Assembly: GCA_946533395.1 (NCBI GenBank)
Contig: CAMNBU010000043.1
Span: 1-17,878, forward strand
Source: UBA4292 sp002395865
Lineage (GTDB): Bacteria; Bacillota; Clostridia; Lachnospirales; Lachnospiraceae
Length of the DNA stretch: 17,878 nucleotides
Direction: 5' to 3'
The notes beneath the pieces were generated by a model, which was not told the origin of the DNA, did no database searches, and saw only the letters and a list, made by a program, of their open reading frames with translations. Shown here piece after piece: positions 1-6,935 of this stretch. Both the position numbers and the translations under genes were made by a program. Numbering within the stretch: the stretch's first letter is position 1; every line of letters begins with the position of its first letter.

Positions 1-62
1 TCTTCAGACATGCCGATAAAAACATGTACGAGGACAAGCACGCCATCAAAAACCAAAAGTAA
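1..62 (+). CDS. 3' end of a GGDEF-type (diguanylate cyclase) gene, partial
   Basis: The frame starting at base 3 is open to a TAA at 60-62 and gives FRHADKNMYEDKHAIKNQK. The segment ADKNMYEDK matches the usual end of GGDEF domains (ADxAMYxAK), which synthesise cyclic di-GMP. Only about 19 residues are visible, so the active-site GG(D/E)EF motif, any sensor domain and the start lie outside the window. A strong hairpin terminator follows at 85-126. The assignment rests on one short C-terminal motif and is moderate. Confidence 0.55.
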   Translation, partial: FRHADKNMYEDKHAIKNQK

Positions 63-84
63 GATCACGATAATAATTATTCGT

Positions 85-126
85 TCAACAGGGGATTCTT
101 TTTTGAATTTCCTGTTGATTATTTTT
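85..126 (+). terminator. Intrinsic terminator after the GGDEF-type gene
   Basis: Bases 85-98 pair with 105-118 in a 14-bp stem containing two G-U pairs. The loop is six T bases, and a T-rich tail (TTATTTTT) follows. It lies 22 bases after the stop of the upstream partial gene. Its 3' arm contains the -35 box of the next promoter, so the two signals share sequence. Confidence 0.75.
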
Positions 127-143
127 AGACAATATATTACAAT
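115..143 (+). promoter_or_regulatory. Sigma-A-type promoter of the carboxyltransferase / Na+ pump operon
   Basis: The -35 TTGATT (115-120) and -10 TACAAT (138-143) are separated by exactly 17 bases, with 4/6 and 5/6 matches to consensus. The expected transcript start is near 150, giving a leader of about 55 bases. The leader ends in a GGAGG ribosome site (192-196) before the ATG at 205. The -35 box sits inside the 3' arm of the preceding terminator. Confidence 0.72.
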
Positions 144-204
144 GCTATTCGGTTAAATTTGTGTCTGCGACAGCAGCGCATTAATACAATACGGAGGACT
201 TGTT

Positions 205-1635
205 ATGAGCACTACCAGAGAGACATCCGCAGGCAGAAGAATCGAGGGTCTGCTGGATGATGGCAGCTTTGTTGAGATCGGTGGAGATGTGACCGCACGC
301 TCTACTGATTTTAATATGTCTGCCAAGAAGGCTCCGGGAGATGGCGTTATCACCGGTTACGGCACCATCGACGGGAACCTAGTGTATGTTTACAGCCAGG
401 ACAGCACAGTGCTTGGCGGAAGCATGGGTGAGATGCACGCGAAGAAGATATCGCGCATCTACTCACTTGCGATGAAGACAGGGGCGCCTGTCATCGGCAT
501 GATAGACTGTGCAGGACTCAGACTTGAGGAGACGACCGACGCTTTAGCCGCATTCGGAGGAATGTATCTGGATCAGGCGAGCGCGAGCGGAGTCATACCG
601 CAGATCACAGCTGTGTACGGAATGTGCGGAGGCGGAATGGCACTTGTTCCCGCCCTCACCGATTTCACATTCATGGAGAAGAAGGCGAAGGTGTTCGTGA
701 ACTCTCCGAATGCCATCGCAGGCAATTACACCGCTAAGTGCGATACGGCTTCGGCTGATTTCCAGAGCAAGGAGACGGGCAATATCGATTTCGTCGGAAC
801 CGAGGAGGAGATAGCGGACGGCATCAGAAAACTCATCTTACTTATCCCTTCGAACAACGCTGAGACAGGCATCTATGCGGACTGCTCCGATGATCTAAAC
901 CGCGAGACCGGGGGAATAGACGGCGGAGCCGCGGACCCTGCATATGTTCTTGCAACTATTGCGGATGAGGAGGATTTCTTCGAGGTGAAGGCTTCCTACG
1001 CTCCCGAGATGGTCACAGGCTTTATTCGCCTGAACGGCCAGACAGTGGGTGCTGTGGGCAACAGGATCGCGACATTCGATGAGAACGGCAAGGAGAAGGA
1101 CAAGTACGGTAAGACTCTCACAGCCGAAGGCCTTAAGAAGGCGGCTGACTTCGTGAGATTCTGCGATGCGTACGAGATACCCGTGCTCACACTCACATCT
1201 GCCGCAGGATTTAAGGCGGATATGGCGCAGGAGAAGGAGGTCGCAAAGGCCGCAGCCGCTCTTGCGGGCGTATTTGCCTCATCCACATGCGCAAAGGTAA
1301 ATCTCATAACAGGCGATACATACGGAACAGCGGCAGTCATCATGAACTCGAAGTCGCTTGGCGCGGACATGACATTTGCATGGCCCACAGCAGGCATCGG
1401 TATGATGAAGGCCGAGGACGCGGCGAAGATCATCTGCGGAAATGACGCGGACGCCATAGCCGCGAAGACCAGCGAGTACGCGAGCCTTCAGAACAGCGCG
1501 GCTTCCGCTGCCGCAAGAGGCTATGTCGACGCGATCATCGAGCCCGAGAAGACCAGGAAGCACCTGATCGCGGCTTTTGAGATGATCTACTCCAAGAGGG
1601 AGACAAAGCCCTCCAGAAAGCACAGCACATTTTAA
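205..1635 (+). CDS. Acyl-CoA-type carboxyltransferase (12S / MmdA / PccB superfamily), divergent
   Basis: This 476-residue protein has the two-crotonase-fold architecture of acyl-CoA carboxyltransferases, which move a carboxyl group between an acyl-CoA and biotin. The N-terminal half carries GDGVITGYGTIDG (45-57), DSTVLGGSMGE (66-76) and the oxyanion-hole loop GMCGGGMALVPALTDF (139-154). The C-terminal half carries NRIATFDENG, AGFKADMAQE (334-343) and TYGTAAVIMNSKSLGAD (372-388). It is shorter than typical MmdA/PccB proteins (about 510-525 residues). Several family signatures differ: DSGGARIQE reads DCAGLRLEE, PGFLPG reads AAGFKAD, and AYGGA reads TYGTA. The acyl-CoA substrate (methylmalonyl-, malonyl-, glutaconyl- or other) therefore cannot be named. 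First gene of a five-gene operon with a strong ribosome site. Confidence 0.85.
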   Translation: MSTTRETSAGRRIEGLLDDGSFVEIGGDVTARSTDFNMSAKKAPGDGVITGYGTIDGNLVYVYSQDSTVLGGSMGEMHAKKISRIYSLAMKTGAPVIGMIDCAGLRLEETTDALAAFGGMYLDQASASGVIPQITAVYGMCGGGMALVPALTDFTFMEKKAKVFVNSPNAIAGNYTAKCDTASADFQSKETGNIDFVGTEEEIADGIRKLILLIPSNNAETGIYADCSDDLNRETGGIDGGAADPAYVLATIADEEDFFEVKASYAPEMVTGFIRLNGQTVGAVGNRIATFDENGKEKDKYGKTLTAEGLKKAADFVRFCDAYEIPVLTLTSAAGFKADMAQEKEVAKAAAALAGVFASSTCAKVNLITGDTYGTAAVIMNSKSLGADMTFAWPTAGIGMMKAEDAAKIICGNDADAIAAKTSEYASLQNSAASAAARGYVDAIIEPEKTRKHLIAAFEMIYSKRETKPSRKHSTF

Positions 1636-1653
1636 GCGGACAAAGGAGAGACT

Positions 1654-1977
1654 ATGCTTGAGAAGTTAACGACAGCACTTGTCCACACACTTATCGGTAT
1701 GGGCACGGTGTTTGTGATACTTATCGTCATCAGCCTTATCATTTCCGCGTTCGCTCTCATTCCGAAGCTCGAGAAGCTTCTTCACGACAAGAAGGAGGAG
1801 CCCGCATTGCCGGTGCCCGATCCCGAGCCCGAGATCGAGGAAGCGCAGGAAACAGATGACCTTGAGATCATAGCGGTGATAACCGCGGCAGTGGCCGCTT
1901 CTATGGGCACCACGAGTACGGACGGATTTGTGGTGAGATCCATTAAGAGAAGGCAGGCAGGCCCCAACAGGTGGTAA
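1654..1977 (+). CDS. OadG-like small membrane subunit of a Na+-pumping decarboxylase
   Basis: This 107-residue protein has one N-terminal membrane helix (about 9-36) after a short polar start. A charged, proline-rich linker (about 45-68, KKEEPALPVPDPEPEIEE) follows. The C-terminal stretch LEIIAVITAAVAA...DGFVVRSIKRR ending in W is typical of OadG / delta subunits of oxaloacetate, methylmalonyl-CoA and glutaconyl-CoA decarboxylases. In the family this subunit holds the carboxyltransferase to the membrane beta subunit and helps assembly. It starts 18 bases after the carboxyltransferase gene, with an AAAGGAG ribosome site at about 1643-1649. The call is supported by topology, tail motif and position between a carboxyltransferase and a biotin carrier. 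Confidence 0.83.
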   Translation: MLEKLTTALVHTLIGMGTVFVILIVISLIISAFALIPKLEKLLHDKKEEPALPVPDPEPEIEEAQETDDLEIIAVITAAVAASMGTTSTDGFVVRSIKRRQAGPNRW

Positions 1978-2007
1978 GGAAGAAAATAAATATTTAAGAG
2001 GTATAAC

Positions 2008-2376
2008 ATGAAAAACTATATCATAACCGTAAACGGAGTGGAGTATGAGGTTTCTGTTGAGGAGACCGACGCAGTATCGGCAGCAAAGCCCGCAGCTAAG
2101 CCTGCAGCAGCAAAGCCTGCCGCAAAGCCCGCGGCTAAGCCTGCAGCAACAGGTGCTGCCGGTTCTGTACAGATCTCTGCAGGTACCGCAGGAAAGGTAT
2201 TCAAGGTAGAGGGCAAGGTCGGCCAGGCTGTAAAGAAGGGTGACGCAGTCATCATTCTCGAGGCTATGAAGATGGAGATCCCGGTAGTGGCTCCCCAGGA
2301 TGGCACTATCGCCAGCATCAACTGCAATGTGGGTGACACAGTAGAGCAGGGCGCACTTTTAGCTACTCTTTCATGA
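2008..2376 (+). CDS. Biotin carboxyl carrier protein of the decarboxylase complex
   Basis: This 122-residue carrier has a short N-terminal segment (1-24), an Ala/Lys/Pro linker (25-47) and a biotinyl/lipoyl domain (about 53-122). The motif EAMKMEIP contains the biotinylated lysine, Lys88, 34 residues from the C-terminus as usual for this family. The carrier takes the carboxyl group from a carboxyltransferase and delivers it to the membrane pump subunit, or to a second carboxyltransferase. It is comparable to the 1.3S subunit of transcarboxylase and to MmdC/GcdC. It is the only biotin domain in the operon, and both carboxyltransferases lack one, so it probably serves both. An AAGAGG ribosome site precedes the ATG. 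A biotin ligase is not in the window. Confidence 0.92.
   Translation: MKNYIITVNGVEYEVSVEETDAVSAAKPAAKPAAAKPAAKPAAKPAATGAAGSVQISAGTAGKVFKVEGKVGQAVKKGDAVIILEAMKMEIPVVAPQDGTIASINCNVGDTVEQGALLATLS
2080..2148 (+). repeat. Ala-Lys-Pro linker repeat in the biotin carrier
   Basis: Residues 25-47 are a run of AAKP units encoded by imperfect repeats of roughly 12-15 bases (variants of GCAGCAAAGCCTGCC). It acts as a flexible swinging-arm linker, as in other biotin carriers. Such runs vary in length by slippage. Confidence 0.7.
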
Positions 2377-2396
2377 CCTGTTTTGGAGGCTGACTG

Positions 2397-3551
2397 ATGA
2401 TTTTAGAAACATTCGACAATCTTCTGCACCAGACCGCCTTTTTCAATCTGACAGTCGGAAACTATGTGATGATAGCGGTGTCGCTGTTCTTCCTGTTTCT
2501 GGCCATTGCAAAGGGCTTCGAGCCGCTTCTTCTGGTGCCCATATCCTTCGGTATGCTCCTGGTAAACATTTACCCGGACATCATGGCCGAGGCGTATGTG
2601 GACGAGAACGGCATCGAGCACGCGGCAGGTCTGCTCAGATATTTCTACTTACTCGATGAGTGGGCTATCATGCCTTCACTCATCTTCATGGGTGTCGGAG
2701 CCATGACTGACTTCGGTCCCCTCATCGCGAATCCGAAGAGCTTCCTCCTCGGAGCAGCCGCACAGTTCGGTATCTACGCTGCATATGTAGGCGCCATGCT
2801 CATGGGCTTCAACGGCAAGCAGTCCGCAGCCATCTCCATCATCGGTGGAGCTGACGGCCCTACATCGATCTTCCTTGCAGGTAAGCTCGGACAGACCGAG
2901 ATCATGGGACCCATCGCAGTAGCGGCGTATTCCTACATGTCGCTGGTACCCATTATCCAGCCGCCCATCATGAAGCTTCTCACCACAGAGAAGGAGAGAA
3001 AGGTCAAGATGGAGCAGCTTCGACCGGTTTCCAAGCTGGAGAAGATACTCTTCCCCATCGTGGTAACTATCGTTGTATCACTGCTTTTGCCCACGACAGC
3101 TCCGCTCATCGGTATGCTGATGCTCGGCAATCTCTTCAGAGAGTCAGGTGTTGTCCGCCAGCTCACTGAAACTGCTTCAAACGCACTTATGTATATTGTT
3201 GTTATCCTTCTTGGTACATCCGTAGGTGCTACAACATCGGCAGAGGCATTCCTCAACTGGGATACGGGCAAGATCGTTATCCTCGGTCTGATAGCATTTG
3301 CATTCGGTACGGCAATGGGTGTTATCTTCGGAAAGCTCATGTGTCTGGCCACACACGGCAAGGTCAATCCGCTCATCGGTTCCGCTGGTGTTTCCGCAGT
3401 TCCCATGGCGGCGCGTGTGTCGCAGAAGGTCGGCGCCGAGGCGGATCCCACGAACTTCCTTCTCATGCATGCCATGGGACCGAACGTTGCGGGAGTTATC
3501 GGTACCGCGGTCGCGGCAGGTACGTTTATGGCTATTTTCGGAGTATTCTAA
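2397..3551 (+). CDS. oadB: Na+-translocating decarboxylase beta subunit (OadB/MmdB/GcdB family)
   Basis: This 384-residue polytopic membrane protein decarboxylates carboxybiotin on the carrier and uses the energy to export Na+. Family signatures are clear: GGADGPTSIF (150-159) holds the membrane aspartate Asp153, equivalent to the essential Asp of Klebsiella OadB. NPLIGSAGVSAVPMAARVSQ (324-343) places Asn324, Gly328, Ser333 and Arg340 at the same spacing as Asn373, Gly377, Ser382 and Arg389 of that enzyme. Length and hydrophobic profile fit the family, which has about nine membrane segments plus re-entrant regions. The ATG at 2397 follows a GGAGG site (2385-2389) and lies 20 bases after the biotin carrier. 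The presence of pump residues argues that this operon couples decarboxylation to Na+ export. Whether the partner substrate is oxaloacetate or an acyl-CoA is not fixed by this subunit. Confidence 0.93.
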   Translation: MILETFDNLLHQTAFFNLTVGNYVMIAVSLFFLFLAIAKGFEPLLLVPISFGMLLVNIYPDIMAEAYVDENGIEHAAGLLRYFYLLDEWAIMPSLIFMGVGAMTDFGPLIANPKSFLLGAAAQFGIYAAYVGAMLMGFNGKQSAAISIIGGADGPTSIFLAGKLGQTEIMGPIAVAAYSYMSLVPIIQPPIMKLLTTEKERKVKMEQLRPVSKLEKILFPIVVTIVVSLLLPTTAPLIGMLMLGNLFRESGVVRQLTETASNALMYIVVILLGTSVGATTSAEAFLNWDTGKIVILGLIAFAFGTAMGVIFGKLMCLATHGKVNPLIGSAGVSAVPMAARVSQKVGAEADPTNFLLMHAMGPNVAGVIGTAVAAGTFMAIFGVF

Positions 3552-3580
3552 GCTAAATTATCGCATTAAGGAGTATTGAC

Positions 3581-4981
3581 ATGGCAAAACCGGTTAAGAT
3601 AACCGAGACTGTGCTGCGTGATGCACACCAGTCTCTCATAGCAACAAGAATGACCACGGACGAGATGCTCCCCATCATCGACAAGATGGACAAGGTGGGT
3701 TATCACTCTGTGGAGTGCTGGGGCGGAGCAACATTTGACGCTTGCCTCAGATTCCTCAAGGAGGATCCGTGGGTAAGGCTCAGAAAGCTTCGCGACGGCT
3801 TCAAGAATACAAAGCTGCAGATGCTCTTCAGAGGCCAGAACATATTGGGCTACAGCCACTATCCGGATGATGTGGTTGAGTACTTCGTACAGAAGTCCAT
3901 CGCAAACGGTATCGACATAATCAGAATATTCGACTGCCTGAACGACCTCAGAAACCTCGAGACGGCAGTCAGGGCTTCACGCAGGGAGAAGGGACACTCA
4001 CAGATCGCCCTCTCATACACACTGGGTGACGCTTACACACTTGATTACTGGAAGGATACGGCTAAGCGCATCGAGGAGATGGGTGCCGACAGTATCTGTA
4101 TAAAGGATATGGCAGGCCTTCTTGTTCCGAAGGCTGCAACTGAGCTTGTACAGGCTCTTAAGGCAGGTACGAACCTTCCCATCCAGCTTCACACACACTA
4201 TACCTCAGGCGTAGCTTCCATGACTTACATGAAGGCGGTAGAGGCAGGCGTAGATGTGATCGATACCGCCATGAGCCCCTTCGCTCTTGGTACCAGCCAG
4301 CCTGCTACGGAGGTCATGGTTGAGGCGTTTGCGGGAACGGAGTATGACACCGGACTCGATCAGAATCTGCTTGCTGAGATCGCAGATTATTTTGCGCCCA
4401 TACGTGAGAAGTATATCAAGAACGGTCTCCTGAATCCGAAGGTGCTCGGAGTTAATATCAAGACCCTTCTGTATCAGGTGCCCGGCGGTATGCTCTCTAA
4501 TCTGGTCAGCCAGCTGAAGGAGCAGGGCGCAGAGGATAGATTCAATGATGTTCTAAAGGAGATTCCGAACGTTCGTAAGGATATGGGTGAGCCGCCCCTC
4601 GTTACCCCTTCTTCACAGATCGTCGGTACGCAGGCAGTTCTCAACGTCCTCATGGGCGAGAGATACAAGGTCGCTACCAAGGAGACAAAGGCCCTCATGC
4701 GCGGCGAGTACGGCCAGACAGTAAAGCCTTTCAACCCCGAGGTACAGAAGAAGGTCATCCCCGGAGAGACACCCATCACCTGCAGACCCGCAGATCTTTT
4801 AAAGCCCGGTCTTCCGGATTTCGAGAAGGCTGTTGCACCCTACAAGCAGCAGGATGAGGACGTGCTCACATACGCGCTGTTCCCTCAGGTGGCTACGGAT
4901 TTCTTCAAGTACAGACAGGCTCAGCAGACAGGTGTCGACGCTACTGTGGCAGACACTGCCAATAAGAGCTATCCCGTTTAA
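3581..4981 (+). CDS. oadA: Oxaloacetate/pyruvate carboxyltransferase (OadA / transcarboxylase 5S type), no biotin domain
   Basis: This 466-residue TIM-barrel carboxyltransferase transfers a carboxyl group between oxaloacetate and biotin, releasing or using pyruvate. The barrel carries TETVLRDAHQSLIATRM (8-24, with metal-binding Asp14), FDCLNDLRN (117-125), SICIKDMAG (171-179, with Lys175 at the position of the carboxylated metal-ligand lysine) and LHTHYTSG (203-210, metal ligands His204 and His206). The conserved PYC_OADA C-terminal region follows from about residue 290. Unlike many OadA proteins it lacks the C-terminal biotin domain and ends shortly after the conserved region, as in the 5S subunit of propionibacterial transcarboxylase. 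It must rely on the separate carrier at 2008-2376. AAGGAG precedes the ATG and a terminator lies 10 bases after the stop. Specificity for oxaloacetate is inferred from family. Confidence 0.92.
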   Translation: MAKPVKITETVLRDAHQSLIATRMTTDEMLPIIDKMDKVGYHSVECWGGATFDACLRFLKEDPWVRLRKLRDGFKNTKLQMLFRGQNILGYSHYPDDVVEYFVQKSIANGIDIIRIFDCLNDLRNLETAVRASRREKGHSQIALSYTLGDAYTLDYWKDTAKRIEEMGADSICIKDMAGLLVPKAATELVQALKAGTNLPIQLHTHYTSGVASMTYMKAVEAGVDVIDTAMSPFALGTSQPATEVMVEAFAGTEYDTGLDQNLLAEIADYFAPIREKYIKNGLLNPKVLGVNIKTLLYQVPGGMLSNLVSQLKEQGAEDRFNDVLKEIPNVRKDMGEPPLVTPSSQIVGTQAVLNVLMGERYKVATKETKALMRGEYGQTVKPFNPEVQKKVIPGETPITCRPADLLKPGLPDFEKAVAPYKQQDEDVLTYALFPQVATDFFKYRQAQQTGVDATVADTANKSYPV

Positions 4982-4990
4982 TTAAACCTG

Positions 4991-5022
4991 CCCGGACTCC
5001 GATAAGGGGTCCGGGTGTTTTA
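4991..5022 (+). terminator. Intrinsic terminator of the decarboxylase operon
   Basis: CCCGGACTCC (4991-5000) pairs with GGGGTCCGGG (5006-5015), giving a 10-bp GC-rich stem with one G-U pair and a GATAA loop. TGTTTTA follows. It begins 10 bases after the oadA-type stop and ends only 8 bases before the next start codon. Confidence 0.85.
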
Positions 5023-5029
5023 GAAACAT

Positions 5030-6271
5030 ATGAGTATAGTGATAATCGGCGGCGGTGCCGCGGGGATGATGGCTGCGATCGCGGCGGGGCTCTCGGGCAA
5101 AAAGGTCATCCTTCTGGAAAAGAACGAAAAGACAGGAAAAAAACTCTATATAACAGGCAAGGGGAGATGCAACATCACAAATATGTGCGACCGCGATACC
5201 TTTTTTGAAAATGTGGTCACCAATCCGCGCTTCCTGTTTTCGAGCTTTGCGGGTTTTAACAACTATGATATGTTCGATCTTCTGGAGTCGCACGGACTGA
5301 GACTCAAGGTGGAGAGGGGCAACAGATGCTTTCCCGAATCGGACAAGTCTTCGGACGTTATAAAAACCCTGAACAATGTCATGAGAGAATTGGGGGTAGA
5401 TGTTCGCCTGAACACAAAGGTAAAAGACATCTGTACGAAGGAAGAAGGCGGGGAAAAATGCGTGATGGGTGTGAGGACGCAGAAGGACTTTATACCCGCT
5501 TCATCCGTCATCGTAGCTACGGGTGGACTTTCGTATCCATCTACGGGCTCTGACGGTGACGGCTACAGATTCGCCGCGCAGGCGGGACACAGTGTGACGA
5601 AGCTTTATCCTTCGCTTGTGGCTTTTTCATGCGCGGATCCCATGTGCCGCGATATGGCCGGACTGACGCTTAAGAACATATCGATAAAAGTACTTCCTCC
5701 CGAGGGCGACAGAGTGCTCTATGAGGATTTCGGGGAACTGCTCTTCACACACACCGGTGTCAGCGGACCCGTCATACTGAGCGCGTCTGCTTTTATCGGA
5801 TCGGCTCTCAAGACCGGTTCGAAACTCGTGATCGATATGAAGCCTGCAGTGGATAAGAAGGAGCTCGATGAGAGACTGATAAGGGAACTGTCGGCGGCAC
5901 CGGCCAAGTCATTTTCGGGGGCTGCGGGAGGCTTTCTTCCCGCGAAGCTGCTTGCGCATGTCATAGAGCGTGCGGGCATCGACCCTACGAAGAAAGCGGG
6001 CTCTGTCACCAGAGCGGAGAGAGAAGAATTTATCGCGGGCCTTAAGAGTATCGTATTGACAATACAGGGCACGATGGGATATAATGAAGCGGTTGTGACG
6101 GGGGGAGGCGTGGATGTTCGCGAGATATCCCCGAAGACGATGGAAAGCAAGCTCGTAAAGGGGCTCTACTTTGCCGGTGAGGTGATCGATGTGGACGCCT
6201 ATACAGGCGGATTTAACCTGCAGGTGGCCTGGAGCACAGGATATGCGGCGGGATCAAATGCGGAGGAATGA
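5030..6271 (+). CDS. BaiN/HI0933-family FAD-dependent oxidoreductase
   Basis: This 413-residue flavoprotein starts directly with an FAD Rossmann motif: VIIGGGAAG with Gly7-Gly12, then the acidic LLEKNEKTGKKL. The family hallmark GKGRCNITN (43-51) follows. The C-terminus has YNEAVVTGGGV and LYFAGEVIDVDAYTGGFNLQ, typical of the HI0933/YhiN/BaiN group. The biochemical role of most members is unknown; BaiN is a flavoprotein reductase in bile-acid conversion, but that role should not be carried over here. The ATG at 5030 is the only usable start, since an in-frame TAG lies at 5021-5023 and the FAD motif begins at residue 7. No Shine-Dalgarno sequence is visible, and the terminator tail ends 8 bases upstream. 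Its stop is separated by one base from the cmk start. Confidence 0.88.
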   Translation: MSIVIIGGGAAGMMAAIAAGLSGKKVILLEKNEKTGKKLYITGKGRCNITNMCDRDTFFENVVTNPRFLFSSFAGFNNYDMFDLLESHGLRLKVERGNRCFPESDKSSDVIKTLNNVMRELGVDVRLNTKVKDICTKEEGGEKCVMGVRTQKDFIPASSVIVATGGLSYPSTGSDGDGYRFAAQAGHSVTKLYPSLVAFSCADPMCRDMAGLTLKNISIKVLPPEGDRVLYEDFGELLFTHTGVSGPVILSASAFIGSALKTGSKLVIDMKPAVDKKELDERLIRELSAAPAKSFSGAAGGFLPAKLLAHVIERAGIDPTKKAGSVTRAEREEFIAGLKSIVLTIQGTMGYNEAVVTGGGVDVREISPKTMESKLVKGLYFAGEVIDVDAYTGGFNLQVAWSTGYAAGSNAEE

Positions 6272-6272
6272 A

Positions 6273-6935
6273 ATGGCACTTTCGATAGCAATCGACGGGC
6301 CTGCCGGAGCAGGCAAGAGTACTATAGCAAAGCGTGTGGCGGATTCACTTAATATCGTCTATGTGGACACCGGAGCCATGTACCGCGCCATAGCGCTCTA
6401 TATGATAAGGACAAAGACGGATGTGAATGAGGAGCTCTCTGTGTGCGCCGCGCTCACTGACGTAAAGATAGATGTGGTATTCAAGGACGGCACTCAGGCT
6501 TTGCTCCTTAACGGAGAGGATGTAAATGCGTTCATAAGGACTCCGGAGGTCAGCGAGGCTGCCAGCATCGTATCGAGCTATGGTCCCGTCAGGGAGAAGC
6601 TTGTGGCCGAGCAGAGAAGACTCGCACAGAATACCGATATGATCATGGACGGAAGGGATATCGGCACCTGCGTGCTGCCGAATGCGTCCCTGAAGATATA
6701 TCTCACCGCTTCGAGCGCAGTGAGAGCCAAGAGAAGGTATCTCGAACTCGCCGCAGCGGGCAGTGAGTGCGATCTCGACGAGATACAGCGCGGCATCGAG
6801 GAGAGGGACGAGCGGGATATGAACCGCGAGATATCGCCTCTTCGAAAAGCGGATGACGCGAAGCTCATCGACAGCTCTTATATGACCATCGACGAGGTCG
6901 TAGAGCAGATACTCTGGTATGTTCGGAGGCTCTGA
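6273..6935 (+). CDS. cmk: Cytidylate (CMP/dCMP) kinase
   Basis: This 220-residue nucleoside monophosphate kinase phosphorylates CMP and dCMP with ATP in pyrimidine salvage and nucleotide balance. The P-loop is GPAGAGKST (9-17). The CMP-binding segment is VDTGAMYRAIALY, the core motif is MDGRDIGT, and the lid region is ERDERDMNREISPLRKADDAKLIDSS, all standard for Cmk. Start at 6273 is chosen because MALSIAIDG is the normal N-terminus and a GGAGG site (6262-6266) precedes it by 6 bases; a longer reading from 6189 lies inside the upstream gene. Its stop overlaps the ispH start by one base (TGATG), and cmk-ispH-rpsA adjacency is common in Clostridia. Residues and length are normal. Confidence 0.95.
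   Translation: MALSIAIDGPAGAGKSTIAKRVADSLNIVYVDTGAMYRAIALYMIRTKTDVNEELSVCAALTDVKIDVVFKDGTQALLLNGEDVNAFIRTPEVSEAASIVSSYGPVREKLVAEQRRLAQNTDMIMDGRDIGTCVLPNASLKIYLTASSAVRAKRRYLELAAAGSECDLDEIQRGIEERDERDMNREISPLRKADDAKLIDSSYMTIDEVVEQILWYVRRL

Noticed and set aside
63..204. Riboswitch or T-box in the longest gene-free stretch
   Set aside because: The 142 bases are accounted for by a terminator, promoter and short leader; no conserved riboswitch motif is seen.
996..1457. Minus-strand open frame of 153 codons opposite the acyl-CoA carboxyltransferase (and similar ones, e.g. 2933-3475 opposite oadB)
   Set aside because: They lie wholly within well-supported genes, have no ribosome site or family motif, and follow from the third-position GC bias of the true genes.
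6189..6272. Upstream 28-codon extension of cmk
   Set aside because: It overlaps the end of the flavoprotein gene; the GGAGG at 6262-6266 and the conserved MALSIAIDG start support 6273.
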